Notes: generated by a model from the letters alone, not told the origin. A stretch of 53,208 bases of DNA from Planctomycetota bacterium (GCA_030602705.1 JAUVZF010000020.1:1-53208), one strand, 5' to 3'; shown: positions 16,862-26,216, numbered from the stretch's first letter. Numbers and translations are program-made.

Positions 16862-17066
16862 CCGCCGCCGTTTCAACAACCCTGCGGCCCACGGGTTTCC
16901 CGGAAAGTGCGGGCCGCCGGAGTGCCGCGACGGCCAGCGGAGTATACACCGCCCGGCCCACCGTTGCCAAGTGTCTCGCAACAAACCGCCAACGCGAAGT
17001 ATTGAAAAGGCCGTCGTCCTCGTTAGGATGCCGAGTGTGCGCGGCAGGCGTCCGCAAACCGCGCGG
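16862..17066. repeat. 205-bp direct repeat, left copy
   Basis: This segment is repeated at 19751-19955 with the same length and about 95 percent identity by eye (roughly 11 differences). It contains the promoter of the di-haem gene. Between the copies lies a lower-GC cargo region of about 2.7 kb. Confidence 0.9.
16941..16970 (-). promoter_or_regulatory. Candidate promoter of the di-haem gene
   Basis: On the minus strand TTGGCA (16970-16965) and TATACT (16946-16941) are 18 bases apart, about 115 bases before the ATG at 16825. The same boxes are preserved in the right-hand repeat at about 19830-19859, where they would fire into the 3' end of the membrane protein gene. Confidence 0.55.
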
Positions 17067-17125
17067 CGGATGTCCTTCTGTTCTTTCCCCCCGTTGCACT
17101 TGCGATGTGAATTCGCCAGGATTTT

Positions 17126-17174
17126 TGGCGCGCCCGGGAGGATTCGAAGCTCCAACCTTCGGATTCGAAGTCCG
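17126..17174 (-). repeat. tRNA-Arg 3'-end fragment (putative attachment site)
   Basis: These 49 bases match the 3' part of the tRNA-Arg(UCG) gene at 48078-48153, from the anticodon stem to the CCA, with a single mismatch in the T stem. The 5' half of a tRNA is missing, so it is not a functional gene. Tyrosine integrases commonly leave exactly this kind of copy, and it has the same orientation as the intact tRNA. Confidence 0.85.
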
Positions 17175-17246
17175 AACTCCCACGGTAAAGACGGGGAAAA
17201 CAGCAGCGTAAAGGGCACCTCAGAGCAAGGGAAACCAACGAGAATC

Positions 17247-17275
17247 GCGTTACAGCGTTACAGGAAGCGTTACAG
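17247..17275. repeat. Three GCGTTACAG iterations
   Basis: GCGTTACAG occurs three times, the first two overlapping by one base and the third four bases on. They lie between the tRNA fragment and the SIR2 gene. Arm-type integrase sites often appear as such small repeats near an attachment core, but this reading is speculative. Confidence 0.5.
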
Positions 17276-17295
17276 GCGCAGAGCCGCCGTTATCC

Positions 17296-18801
17296 CTAAC
17301 ATACATAGGTCAATTCACGTTCGGCTACAGCGAGGATGGCGTTCCCCTTTGCCTGGGCTGGCTTCTTCGCCGTCTCTCTGAGCAGAGCAACATGCAGCGT
17401 GACCTTGGCGGCATGCTTAGCCCAGTCGGAGTATTCCGGCACTTTGACCTCCAAAGGAATCTCCTCTTGTTGCACCATACCTGTAAGGCCAGTGGCGACT
17501 CTCGCTCCACCACCGTCTATGAACTGCCCACCCACCCGCTCCTCTTGTTGACCGTCAGGTGTATCAGGTGCAGTGAAGCGCGCCGAAAGCCAAACCCGCA
17601 CATGGGCGGGACGTTCGTGAGGAAGCACGTAGGCATCAACACGCGCCTTGAATGCTTTCTTGTCCCCCACATGCAGAACACCGATGTTGCCTTTGATCGC
17701 GATCTTGTTTGTTCTCGATTTACGTTGACGCACAATAGCGGCGCAGTCGCGCGCTAGATGCAACGGAACTGAGTTCAGCGCTATGTGCGCAATCTCGTCG
17801 GCAAACTCTTCGAACTTGAACGGTATATGAGTGACAGCTCCAGCGTTGCCAAGACGCGCAGGCTTCAACTCCTGTGGCAGCTCCTTCGGAAAAACGGGAT
17901 CGACAACAACCAGTTGGAACCCCCCTTTACGGTGCCGCTCGATGATGCCTGCCCTTAAGTAATCATCACGCAGGCTGTGGCCGATCACAATGAGCACCCT
18001 CGCGGCCGAAAGCGCAGACAAGAAATGGGAATAGAGGGCGAAGAAATGCTGCGCGTAGATGTCCTTGAAGCGCGTGGGGAATATCACGAGCCTGTCAATG
18101 TGCTTCCCCGCAGGATTAATGTTTGCGCTTGCGTAGAGCTTCTCAATAATGCCGTCTTCATCAGCATACCAGGCGACCGACCCATGCAGTTTGACGAGGG
18201 TCAATGCGTTTCCTAGGGGAAAGTGGATGTCCGGATTCCATAGGTGCCGTTGTCCGCGTTGCACAAAATTGTCCTGTACCTCAATGTAGCTTTCCTGTGC
18301 AACGTGTTCGAGGGCAAAATCGTAGTTGGTCGTATAGATGGGATAGCCCTTCTCTGACACCGCTTTGACGAGTCCGCCAAAAGTGTCGCAGGCCTTCTCC
18401 CGAGAGAACTCGAAACACGTTTTAGACATGAAGTTGAGAATCCGACTCCGAATTGCAACCACTTTCGCGGTATTCTGGCTGAGGCTGGTTCTGTAATTAC
18501 GAATGCGCAGCCCTCTCCTCTGGCCGGACATTGCCTCTTCCACAAACGATGCCATGCACGAACTATTGAATTCGGCAATTGCGTTCGCCGCGAGCAAGAA
18601 TTCTTCAAGATCCTCCTCCACTCCAAGTTCCTCTGTGAAGAAGCGGCACGTCTTCTTCTCGTTGGGCGTAATTCCTGACTTTGCTTTTTTTAGAAATGCT
18701 CGGTATATCCCGCGCATGGCCGGAATGCCGATGGACACAGAGAACCCGGCCCCTGTCAGAAAAATCACTTCTGATGTGTCGTCTCTGCCATTAGATTTCA
18801 T
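17296..18801 (-). CDS. SIR2-domain protein, probable antiphage or stress effector
   Basis: The 501-residue protein has SIR2-type landmarks: GAGFS (17-21) in the NAD pocket, TTNYD (157-161), KLHGS (204-208) and GHSLRDD (274-280). This is the SIR2_2 pattern used as an NAD-consuming effector in several bacterial defence systems. Residues about 290-501 form an unrecognised, beta-rich C-terminal region that may sense or recruit. There is no zinc ribbon, so it is not a classical deacetylase. GGAGAAC precedes the ATG. GC content is clearly lower than that of the surrounding operons, and it lies in a cargo block between 205-bp repeats beside a tRNA fragment, which suggests transfer. Defence function is inferred from family and context. 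Confidence 0.8.
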   Translation of the reverse strand: MKSNGRDDTSEVIFLTGAGFSVSIGIPAMRGIYRAFLKKAKSGITPNEKKTCRFFTEELGVEEDLEEFLLAANAIAEFNSSCMASFVEEAMSGQRRGLRIRNYRTSLSQNTAKVVAIRSRILNFMSKTCFEFSREKACDTFGGLVKAVSEKGYPIYTTNYDFALEHVAQESYIEVQDNFVQRGQRHLWNPDIHFPLGNALTLVKLHGSVAWYADEDGIIEKLYASANINPAGKHIDRLVIFPTRFKDIYAQHFFALYSHFLSALSAARVLIVIGHSLRDDYLRAGIIERHRKGGFQLVVVDPVFPKELPQELKPARLGNAGAVTHIPFKFEEFADEIAHIALNSVPLHLARDCAAIVRQRKSRTNKIAIKGNIGVLHVGDKKAFKARVDAYVLPHERPAHVRVWLSARFTAPDTPDGQQEERVGGQFIDGGGARVATGLTGMVQQEEIPLEVKVPEYSDWAKHAAKVTLHVALLRETAKKPAQAKGNAILAVAERELTYVC

Positions 18802-19056
18802 ACGTTCTCCGCGCGTTCTGCACGAATCCGGCCACGGCCAGTTGCACAGCTAGTCTCTTGCTCAACAAGGATTATCTGGTTCCGCATGAAACCCGCCGTC
18901 GCCGCCGTCACAGAAAACCGCTGCACTCTAAACATACACCGACGGCACGAGATTGTCCAGCAGGTTTTTTCGATTGGAGAGGTGCAAAGACTGGTTACAA
19001 TAGACCTGTTGGCGGCGGGGTGTTCTCGTCGCCAAGAATAGGTGAGTTGACTGGGA

Positions 19057-19737
19057 ATGGAACCTAAAGACCGAAGGCGAGTGATTCCACCGAAATGCCA
19101 GAAAGACCACTTGAGAAAGCTTCACACGGTCTTTCTCGACGTACTGAGGCATCGAGAACAGGAGGTCATACGGTACGCCGCCATCCTGCTCCCAGCTGTC
19201 GGGGGTTTTGTGTACATTGTGGTGAACGAGAGATTAGACGAGATGCTCTTCTGTGTGGCATCAGTAGCACTGTCCCTGCTCCTCTTTCTTGGCAGCCTCT
19301 ACACACTGGCTCTGGGGTACAACTACCGCTACCTCACGCTCTTGGTTGCGAAGATTGAGTGCCTCATCGGTGTCGAGCCTTACGTCCTCCGGTGCTGGCC
19401 AAGGCATCCACGCAAGTTCATTGAGAACTGCAGAGTGGCCTGCAAGGACGGCCGGCTAAGGAAGATCCCGCTGGTAAGGAAGCACTTGCCGCTAGGCTAC
19501 TTGCTGCCGCCAGAAATCATAAAGTGTTATTTTTTCGGGTGCACAGGTGGGATAGCCTTCTTCGCCATAGTCACCTGCCTTCTGACCGAATCATCGTGCC
19601 CGTCACGCACTGCCCTGGCTATCGAATGGACGGCGTTCGGGTTTGCTCTCTTAGCACCGTTCCACTACGGAGCGAAGTTCATCCACATGTGCGAGGGCGA
19701 AGAGAAGGACTGGCCTTGCGAGGAGAGTGAGGAGTAG
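19057..19737 (+). CDS. Four-helix membrane protein of unknown function
   Basis: The 226-residue protein has four predicted membrane segments at about 40-56, 63-86, 156-176 and 186-207, with a Cys- and Arg-rich cytoplasmic-type loop (residues 98-155) between the two pairs. I recognise no family with certainty; the layout of paired helices around a soluble loop resembles small membrane effectors or scaffolds seen in defence islands. It is divergent from the SIR2 gene across 255 bases and inside the same repeat-bounded block, with similar low GC. Its ribosome binding site is weak. Whether it works with the SIR2 protein is open. Confidence 0.65.
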   Translation: MEPKDRRRVIPPKCQKDHLRKLHTVFLDVLRHREQEVIRYAAILLPAVGGFVYIVVNERLDEMLFCVASVALSLLLFLGSLYTLALGYNYRYLTLLVAKIECLIGVEPYVLRCWPRHPRKFIENCRVACKDGRLRKIPLVRKHLPLGYLLPPEIIKCYFFGCTGGIAFFAIVTCLLTESSCPSRTALAIEWTAFGFALLAPFHYGAKFIHMCEGEEKDWPCEESEE

Positions 19738-19750
19738 AGCTAGGGGGGCC

Positions 19751-19955
19751 CCGCCGCCGTTTCAACAACCCTGCGGCCCACGGGTTTCCCGGAAAGTGCG
19801 GGGCGCCGGAGTGCCGCGACGACCAGCGGAGTATACACCGCCCGGCCCACCGTTGCCAAGTGTCTCGCGACAAACCGCCAACGCGAAGCATTGAAAAGGC
19901 ACCCGTCCTCGTTAGGATACCGAGTGTGCGCGGCGGGTGTCCCCAAACCGCGCGG
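19751..19955. repeat. 205-bp direct repeat, right copy
   Basis: Copy of 16862-17066 beginning 14 bases after the membrane protein gene. The similarity stops sharply at both ends. The remaining bases up to 20175 hold no supported gene; near 19960 there is a GTACCCGGTACGGGTCC dyad. Confidence 0.9.
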
Positions 19956-20175
19956 CCCGTACCCGGTACGGGTCCGTATGGACGGGCTGCGCCGCAACTT
20001 CTGAAACGCCTGAACGACCATGAGCATCCTTGTCGGCGCCCGTAAGTTAGGGGATAATGTTGCCTGACGGCCTGCGGCGGTCGCGGGCGGATGCTCACGT
20101 TGAACGTGTCGGATAAGTCATCAACCATCTGGTGAAGGAAGGACCATGCGGGTCACCGGCTGAGGGAATGGAGCC

Positions 20176-21612
20176 ATGAACAGAAGGCAGTTTCTCAAAC
20201 GGTTGGGGGCGGGTGTGGCAGGTGCGTGCTTGCATGGCCTGGGCGGGGGGAATCTGCCGGCGGCCGGAACGGATGGCGGCAAGAGCAGACACCCCAACAT
20301 CCTGTTTATCGCCATCGACGACATGAACGACTGGACAACGCTGTTCGACCCCGGCAATCCGATCCGCACGCCGAACCTCCAGCGCCTGGCGCGGCGGGGC
20401 GTGCTCTTCACTCGGGCTTATTGTCCGGCCCCGGCGTGCAACCCGTCGCGTGCGTCGATCATGACGGGCTATCGGCCGACGACATCCGGCGTCTACACCA
20501 ACGGGCACCCGTTTCGCAAGATCATGCCCGACGCCGTCACCATGCCCCGGTACTTCCGCCGCCACGGCTACACGGCCAAGGGGGCGGGCAAGATCTTCCA
20601 CCACGGCGGCGCGGCGCGCGGCGACGACCCCAGCGGGAAAAGTTTCGATGAGTTCTTCAAACTCATGCACACCCGCGCACCGAAGCCGAACTACAACGGC
20701 TACACGAAGAAGCAGCAGCGCCACCTCGCCAGCGTGGCCTGGGACTGGGGCGAGCACACCCGGAAGATGATCGACATCGACACCGTCGAGTGGATCGAGA
20801 ACGTGATGGAGGCCGACTGGGACAAGCCGATGTTCCTGGCGGCAGGCATCTTCAAGCCGCACCTGCCGTTCTACGCCCCGCCCGACGTGTTCCAGCGCTA
20901 CCCGATCGACGCGGCCAGTCTGCCGCCCATGCCACCGGGCGACCTCGACGACGTCTCCGAAGTGGCCAAGCGGATGGCACACCGGGAGTTCTTCATTTAC
21001 AGCAATACGACCCGGCAGGCGCCCGGCTCGCCGGGCAGTCTGAAGCGAATGGTCCAGTGCTACCAGGCCTCGGCAGACTTCGCCGACTCGATGGTCGGGC
21101 GACTTCTCGACAAACTCGACGCCACCGGCAGGACCGGAGACACCATCATCGTGCTCTGGGCCGACCACGGCTACCACCTGGGCGACAAGGAAAGTTGCGT
21201 GAAGTTCACCCTGTGGGAGAAGGCCAACCACGTGCCGTTCATCATCGTCGCGCCCGGTGTAACCACGCCCGGCACGCGGTGCGACCGGCCGGTGGGACTG
21301 GTGGACATCTACCCAACGCTGTTGGAACTGGCCGGCCTGCCCGCCAAGGCCGACCTGGACGGCAAGAGCCTCGTGCCGCTGCTGAAGGACCCCAACGCCG
21401 GGTGGGATCGCCCCGCGATCATGACCATGGGCCGGGGCAACCACGCCGTCCGGACCCAGCGCTGGCGCTACATCCGCTATCAGGACGGCTCGGAGGAACT
21501 TTACGATCACGACAAAGACCCCTGGGAGTGGACCAACCTGGCTGCCGATCCGGACTGCGCCGACGTGATCGCGCAACTGAAACCCTATCTGCCCAAGGAC
21601 AAGCCCAGGTAG
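20176..21612 (+). CDS. Exported sulfatase (iduronate-2-sulfatase-like)
   Basis: The 478-residue protein has an exported N-terminus with RRQFLKRLG, a TAT-like signal. The metal site is seen in LFIAIDDMNDW. The active-site motif CNPSR at 88-92 is the classic CxPSR, where the Cys is converted to formylglycine by an anaerobic or aerobic sulfatase-maturing enzyme. ADHGYHLGDK near 338 supplies further metal and sulfate contacts. Residues and length fit the family that removes sulfate from sulfated polysaccharides. GGAG lies upstream of the ATG. It starts the carbohydrate-processing block that includes a second sulfatase at 24816. Confidence 0.92.
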   Translation: MNRRQFLKRLGAGVAGACLHGLGGGNLPAAGTDGGKSRHPNILFIAIDDMNDWTTLFDPGNPIRTPNLQRLARRGVLFTRAYCPAPACNPSRASIMTGYRPTTSGVYTNGHPFRKIMPDAVTMPRYFRRHGYTAKGAGKIFHHGGAARGDDPSGKSFDEFFKLMHTRAPKPNYNGYTKKQQRHLASVAWDWGEHTRKMIDIDTVEWIENVMEADWDKPMFLAAGIFKPHLPFYAPPDVFQRYPIDAASLPPMPPGDLDDVSEVAKRMAHREFFIYSNTTRQAPGSPGSLKRMVQCYQASADFADSMVGRLLDKLDATGRTGDTIIVLWADHGYHLGDKESCVKFTLWEKANHVPFIIVAPGVTTPGTRCDRPVGLVDIYPTLLELAGLPAKADLDGKSLVPLLKDPNAGWDRPAIMTMGRGNHAVRTQRWRYIRYQDGSEELYDHDKDPWEWTNLAADPDCADVIAQLKPYLPKDKPR

Positions 21613-21879
21613 TGCCTATCCCAAGTAGACCGTATTTTGCCGACGTATCCTGTGGCACACGGGCGTGCCGATCGGGTCTGCTCGAACCACTTGCGCACGT
21701 CGGCGTCGTTACTTCGTGAATAATCCGGGCTAAACACGTACTGTACGACAAATCGCCCGGCGGTGTAGCCGGGCAAGGTTATCCGGGAAATCCCGATTGA
21801 ATCTTCTGAACGCAGAACTTCTATTGGGACAGGTTGAACCGTGCAGCCGAACGCACAGGACAGAGAAAGGAGTTGTCTC

Positions 21880-23196
21880 ATGAAAAACAAGGGAATCTCC
21901 CGCAGGCAGTTTCTTGGTGCTGGGGCCGCAGCCGGTGTTGCGATCGCCGCGCCCTATATTGTCCCGGCCTCGGCTCTGGGAAAAGAGCCCGGCAAGGCGG
22001 CTCCCAGTGACCGGGTCGCCATCGCGGGCGTCGGCTGCGGCGGCCGGGGCTCGTACGACCTGGACCGCCTTGTCCGCTACGGGGGGCAGGTCGTGGCCGT
22101 CTGTGACGTCAACAAGAACAACCTGACCCGCGCCATGAAAAGATATAAGGTTGCCGCGTCGGCCGCCGCTTCGGATTTCCGCGAGATCGTCACGCGCAAG
22201 GACGTGGACGCGGTCATGGTGGGCACGAACGACCATTGGCACGTGCTGATCGCCCTGGCGGCAGTGAAGGCCGGCAAGGACATCTACGTTGAGAAGCCCG
22301 TCGGCAAGAACATCAGGGAAGGCCGCGTGCTGCTGGAGGCGGTCAAGAAGAGCGACCGCATCTTCACGGGCGGAACCGAGTCGCGATCCATGGCAAGCAC
22401 GCGGCGCATCTGCGAACTCGTTCGCAACGGCCGAATCGGAGAGGTCAAGAAGATCATCACCGCGTGTCCGGGCGGCGTTACGTCGGGCCCGCCGAAGATC
22501 GCGCCCGTGCCCGACTTCCTGGATTTCGACACGTACACGGGACCGGCGCCCAAGCGGCCGTACGACCCCAGGCGAATCAGCACCCGGTACTGGTTCCATA
22601 TCAGCGACTACTGCAGCAGCGGGTTCATGGCCGGCTGGGGCGTGCACGTGCACGACATTGCCCACTGGGCCATGGGCCTGGACCATACCGGTCCGGTCGA
22701 GATCGAAGGTACGGCCAAGTACCCGCCCAAGGGCGACCTGCTCGACTGTCCGCTGACGTGGAAGGTCGAATACACCTACGCGGACGGATTGAAGATGGAG
22801 TTCGTGGACGGCAAACAGTGGCCGCACGGGCACGGCAACGGCGTCCGCTTCGAGGGCACCAAAGGCTGGATCACGACGCATTACGGCGGGGCTGCAAAGG
22901 CCAGCGACCCGAAGATTCTGGCGTCGAAGATCGGCCCGAACGAGGTCCACCTGTACGACGTGGGCAAGGGCGACGACAACTTTAACTTCATCCAGTGCGT
23001 CAAGTCCCGCAAGCAGACCTGCTCGCCCGCAGAGGCCGCGCATCATTCCGCGGCCATCGGGTACCTGGGCGAGATCGCCTGCCGGCTCGGCCGCAAACTG
23101 AAGTGGGACCCGGCCAAAGACGTCTTCGAGAAAGACGACGAGGCGAACAAACTCGTCTCTTGTCCGATGCGCCCTCCCTGGAATCTGGAGGGGTAG
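21880..23196 (+). CDS. TAT-exported Gfo/Idh/MocA family oxidoreductase
   Basis: This 438-residue protein begins MKNKGISRRQFLGAG, a strong twin-arginine signal; the ATG at 21880 has AAAGGAG seven bases before it, so the longer frame opening at a GTG is rejected. The Rossmann part shows VAIAGVGCGGRG and VAVCDVN; the motif VEKPVGKN near residue 137 carries the family Lys. The C-terminal half ends in DEANKLVSCPMRPPWNL, matching the paralogue at 2163. It would act on a sugar or glycoside outside the cytoplasmic membrane. The next gene starts 14 bases downstream. Confidence 0.92.
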   Translation: MKNKGISRRQFLGAGAAAGVAIAAPYIVPASALGKEPGKAAPSDRVAIAGVGCGGRGSYDLDRLVRYGGQVVAVCDVNKNNLTRAMKRYKVAASAAASDFREIVTRKDVDAVMVGTNDHWHVLIALAAVKAGKDIYVEKPVGKNIREGRVLLEAVKKSDRIFTGGTESRSMASTRRICELVRNGRIGEVKKIITACPGGVTSGPPKIAPVPDFLDFDTYTGPAPKRPYDPRRISTRYWFHISDYCSSGFMAGWGVHVHDIAHWAMGLDHTGPVEIEGTAKYPPKGDLLDCPLTWKVEYTYADGLKMEFVDGKQWPHGHGNGVRFEGTKGWITTHYGGAAKASDPKILASKIGPNEVHLYDVGKGDDNFNFIQCVKSRKQTCSPAEAAHHSAAIGYLGEIACRLGRKLKWDPAKDVFEKDDEANKLVSCPMRPPWNLEG

Positions 23197-23210
23197 GAAG
23201 AACCGGCGAC

Positions 23211-24764
23211 ATGACAAAGGTCTGGATCGTGGTAGGTCTGCTGGCGGCGACGATACCGTTGCTGCCGCCGGCGAGGGCGCGCCAGCAGCGGCGCGAGGAA
23301 AAGGCGCAAACGCAGGAGGGCAAAGTGAGGCTGGAGTTGCAGCTTCCCAAGCCCATGTTCCTCGGCACACCGAAGAATCTAAAGAGCGCCAATCTCGAGG
23401 CGCCCCGCAAGGCGCAATACCGACCGCCGTTCTACGTGCCGGCGGGTGTTACGAACGTGGCCCGCGGCAAGAAGGTCACCGGCAGCGATGCGGAAGCGAT
23501 TATCGGCGAACTGAAGATGCTGACCGACGGCGACAAAGCCGGCGAGGAAGGCTCCTACGTGGAACTGGCGCCCGGCAGGCAGTACGTGCAGATCGACCTG
23601 GGCGCCACCTACGCACTGTATGCCGTGGTCGTGTGGCACTTTCACAACCAGCCCCGCGTCTACCGCGACGTAATAGTGCAGTGCTCCCACGACCCTGATT
23701 TCAAAGAGAACGTTCGAACGATTTTCAACAACGACTACGACAACTCGGCGGGGCTCGGCGCGGGAAAGGACAAGGAATACATAGAGACCTACGAGGGCCG
23801 CCTGATCGATCCCAAGGGCGCCAAGGGGCGATACCTCCGCCTGTACAGCAACGGCAGCACCGCCGGCGACATGAATCACTACGTCGAGATTGAGGCTTAC
23901 GGCCTGCCGGACCCGCTGGCTTTCATGTCGTCGGCAAAGGAAGAATACCGGTTCAACACGGGGATGCTTCGCGGGACGCTCAGACGCGGCGGCAGATCAT
24001 TCGGCCTGTCTTCACTGACACACGTGCCTTCCGGGACCAGGGTGGATGGGGCTTCGTACGGCATTTTCAGCCACTACCGTGTCTTCACCACAAACAAGCG
24101 CTACGGACACGCGGCGTGGGATTGGCCCAGCACGTCGAAACGCCTGGGCAACGGGGGCGTGCAGGTCCGCTGGCCGGCGGGAAAGGACCACCCGTTCGAA
24201 CTGACGGCGCTCTACCGCTGGAGCGGAGCAAACGTGCTCGATCTCACGACGATGGTCACGGCCCGGAAGGATCTGCCACAATTCGAGGTATTCCTCGCAT
24301 CCTATTTCCACAAGGACTTCCCGGCGTCATTGGTCTATGTAAAGAGCGGCTCGAACACCAAGGCAAGGCCGACCCTTCAGACGACGGAGAAGTCGTTCGG
24401 AATCTGGCAGATGTTTCCGCGCAGCAGGAAGGTGGTGCCGCTCATTCAAGACGGACGATGGCGGCAGGATCCGAGCCCGGTGAATTGGTCAATCCGGGAC
24501 GACCTGGCCGCACCGATCGGGATAAGGCGCGGGAAAAAGAGCGGCCTCGCCGCCATCCTGATGGCTCCCGGCGAAGACTGCTTTGCACTGTCCACGCCAT
24601 ATGAGGGAGAGGGTCATTTCTCGCTTTATCTGTCATTGTTTGGCCGCCACGTCAAGGCGGGCCAAACGGCGGCTGCCCGTTCTCGACTGGTTATCGCCGA
24701 ATCGCCGACCGAACAGCAGATCCTGCGATGGTACAAAGAGTATATGAATATGAATTGGGAGTAG
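23211..24764 (+). CDS. Exported protein with a discoidin-like domain and a C-terminal beta-sandwich
   Basis: The 517-residue protein starts at the ATG at 23211, preceded by AGGAAG, with a Sec-type signal through about residue 22. Residues 75-225 contain a discoidin/F5-8C-like fold (VARGKKVTGSD, YVQIDLGATYALYAVVVWH, GRYLRLYSNG, YVEIEAYG). Residues about 240-500 form a beta-rich region without motifs I can name. No catalytic residues are evident. It follows the oxidoreductase closely and precedes a sulfatase, so it probably binds or processes the same glycan. Function is inferred from context. Confidence 0.75.
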   Translation: MTKVWIVVGLLAATIPLLPPARARQQRREEKAQTQEGKVRLELQLPKPMFLGTPKNLKSANLEAPRKAQYRPPFYVPAGVTNVARGKKVTGSDAEAIIGELKMLTDGDKAGEEGSYVELAPGRQYVQIDLGATYALYAVVVWHFHNQPRVYRDVIVQCSHDPDFKENVRTIFNNDYDNSAGLGAGKDKEYIETYEGRLIDPKGAKGRYLRLYSNGSTAGDMNHYVEIEAYGLPDPLAFMSSAKEEYRFNTGMLRGTLRRGGRSFGLSSLTHVPSGTRVDGASYGIFSHYRVFTTNKRYGHAAWDWPSTSKRLGNGGVQVRWPAGKDHPFELTALYRWSGANVLDLTTMVTARKDLPQFEVFLASYFHKDFPASLVYVKSGSNTKARPTLQTTEKSFGIWQMFPRSRKVVPLIQDGRWRQDPSPVNWSIRDDLAAPIGIRRGKKSGLAAILMAPGEDCFALSTPYEGEGHFSLYLSLFGRHVKAGQTAAARSRLVIAESPTEQQILRWYKEYMNMNWE

Positions 24765-24815
24765 AGCCTGTCGCACAAATCACCGGCGCCGCCACTGGTT
24801 GCGGAAGGAGCCGTT

Positions 24816-26216
24816 ATGAACCGGCGTGATTTCCTCAGCCTGGCGGGACTCGGCGCGGCTGCGATGGTCATGCCGGGTTGTACCGGGCAGGCTCGCGGTG
24901 CGGCAACTTCGCAGCCGGCAGGCAAGCCCAACTTCGTCATCCTCTTCACCGACGACCAGGGCTACGCCGACGTGGGGTGTTTCGGGTCGGAGACGATTCG
25001 CACGCCCCGCCTGGACCGCCTCGCGAAGGAAGGCCTGAGACTGACGAGTTTCTACTCCCAGCCGGTGTGCGGGCCCGCCCGGTGCGCGCTGATGACGGGC
25101 TGCTACCCGCCCCGCGTGGCCAGGCAGACCGGCGGATGGTCGCTGTCCACCGACGAGGTCACCGTGGCTGAGGTGCTCAAGCAGGCTGCCTATTCCACGT
25201 GCTGCATCGGCAAGTGGGACCTCTCGCGGCGTCGATACGTCGAAGACCGCGTGCCGAACTCGCAGGGCTTCGACCACTACTTCGGTACGCTCGGCGCCAA
25301 CGATCGTGGGAAGGTCAAACTGTGGCGCAACCGTAAAGCCCTCCGCGAAACGTCCGACATGGGCGAACTGACCGGCCTGTACACCGACGAGGCGATCGCG
25401 TTTATCCGGGCAAAGAAGGACTCGCCGTTCTTCCTCTACCTCGCCTACACCATGCCGCACGTCAAGATCGACGCGTCGGAGGGATTCCGCGGCAAGAGCA
25501 AGGGCGGTATCTACGGCGACGTGATCGAGGAGATCGACCACAACGTCGGCCGCCTCATCGATACGCTCAAGGAACTGGGGCTCCACGAGAAGACCATCGT
25601 CCTGTTCACCAGCGACAACGGTCCGTGGCTGAGCTATGGCCCGCGCGGCGGCAGCGCCAAGCCGCTGCGCGACGGCAAGGGATCGAGTTGGGAAGGCGGG
25701 TTCCGCGTGCCGGCCATCGTCTGGGGGCCGGGCCGGGTGCCCACGGGCAAGGAGAGCAACGCCATGATGGCCACCCTCGACGTCCTGCCCACGTTCGCAG
25801 CCCTTGCGGGCGCCAAGGCGCCGTCCGATCGCGTTATCGACGGCGTTGACCAGAGCGCGTTGATCACCGGCAAGGCCGACGCGGGCGCACGCGAGACGTT
25901 CCTGTACTATGTCCGCGGCGACCTGCACGCCGTACGCAAGGGCAAGTGGAAACTCGCCCTCCCGGACCGGCGCAGATCCTACGGCTATGTCATCGACAAG
26001 AAGCCCGTCACCAGGCCGGAACTCTACGACCTGGAGGCCGACGTGTCTGAGACCCGGGACGTCGCCGAGGCGCACCCCGACGTGGTGGCCGACCTTCTCA
26101 AACTCGCAGACCATGCCCGCACGGACATCGGCGACGTCGACAAGCCGGGCACCGGTGCGCGCAACGTCAAGCCGCCCAATCCCAGGAAGCCGGCCACGAA
26201 GAAGAAAGGGAGATGA
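24816..26216 (+). CDS. Exported sulfatase (arylsulfatase-like, CGPAR variant)
   Basis: The 466-residue protein opens with a RRDFLSLAG signal that also carries a lipobox-like MPGC near residue 22. ILFTDDQGYADVG binds the metal. The active-site motif is CGPAR at 85-89, which keeps the Cys, Pro and Arg of the minimal formylglycine motif but replaces the usual Ser by Ala. IGKWDLS and TSDNGPWLSYG follow as expected. GGAAGGAG precedes the ATG. It should hydrolyse a sulfate ester together with its neighbours. Its stop codon overlaps the start of a short remnant frame at 26213. Confidence 0.9.
   Translation: MNRRDFLSLAGLGAAAMVMPGCTGQARGAATSQPAGKPNFVILFTDDQGYADVGCFGSETIRTPRLDRLAKEGLRLTSFYSQPVCGPARCALMTGCYPPRVARQTGGWSLSTDEVTVAEVLKQAAYSTCCIGKWDLSRRRYVEDRVPNSQGFDHYFGTLGANDRGKVKLWRNRKALRETSDMGELTGLYTDEAIAFIRAKKDSPFFLYLAYTMPHVKIDASEGFRGKSKGGIYGDVIEEIDHNVGRLIDTLKELGLHEKTIVLFTSDNGPWLSYGPRGGSAKPLRDGKGSSWEGGFRVPAIVWGPGRVPTGKESNAMMATLDVLPTFAALAGAKAPSDRVIDGVDQSALITGKADAGARETFLYYVRGDLHAVRKGKWKLALPDRRRSYGYVIDKKPVTRPELYDLEADVSETRDVAEAHPDVVADLLKLADHARTDIGDVDKPGTGARNVKPPNPRKPATKKKGR

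Noticed and set aside
12113..17005. 1630-residue plus-strand open frame antisense to the propeller and di-haem genes
   Set aside because: The minus strand carries two genes with signal peptides, ribosome sites and family motifs. The antisense frame is rich in Arg, Gly, Val and His and has no recognisable domain, as expected of a GC-rich shadow.
17126..17174. A second functional tRNA-Arg gene
   Set aside because: The 5' acceptor strand, D arm and part of the anticodon stem are missing, so it cannot fold into a tRNA.
16728..17183. Conserved minus-strand frame shared by the two 205-bp repeats
   Set aside because: The frame is open in both copies because the DNA is duplicated; it has no start signal and it overlaps a promoter.
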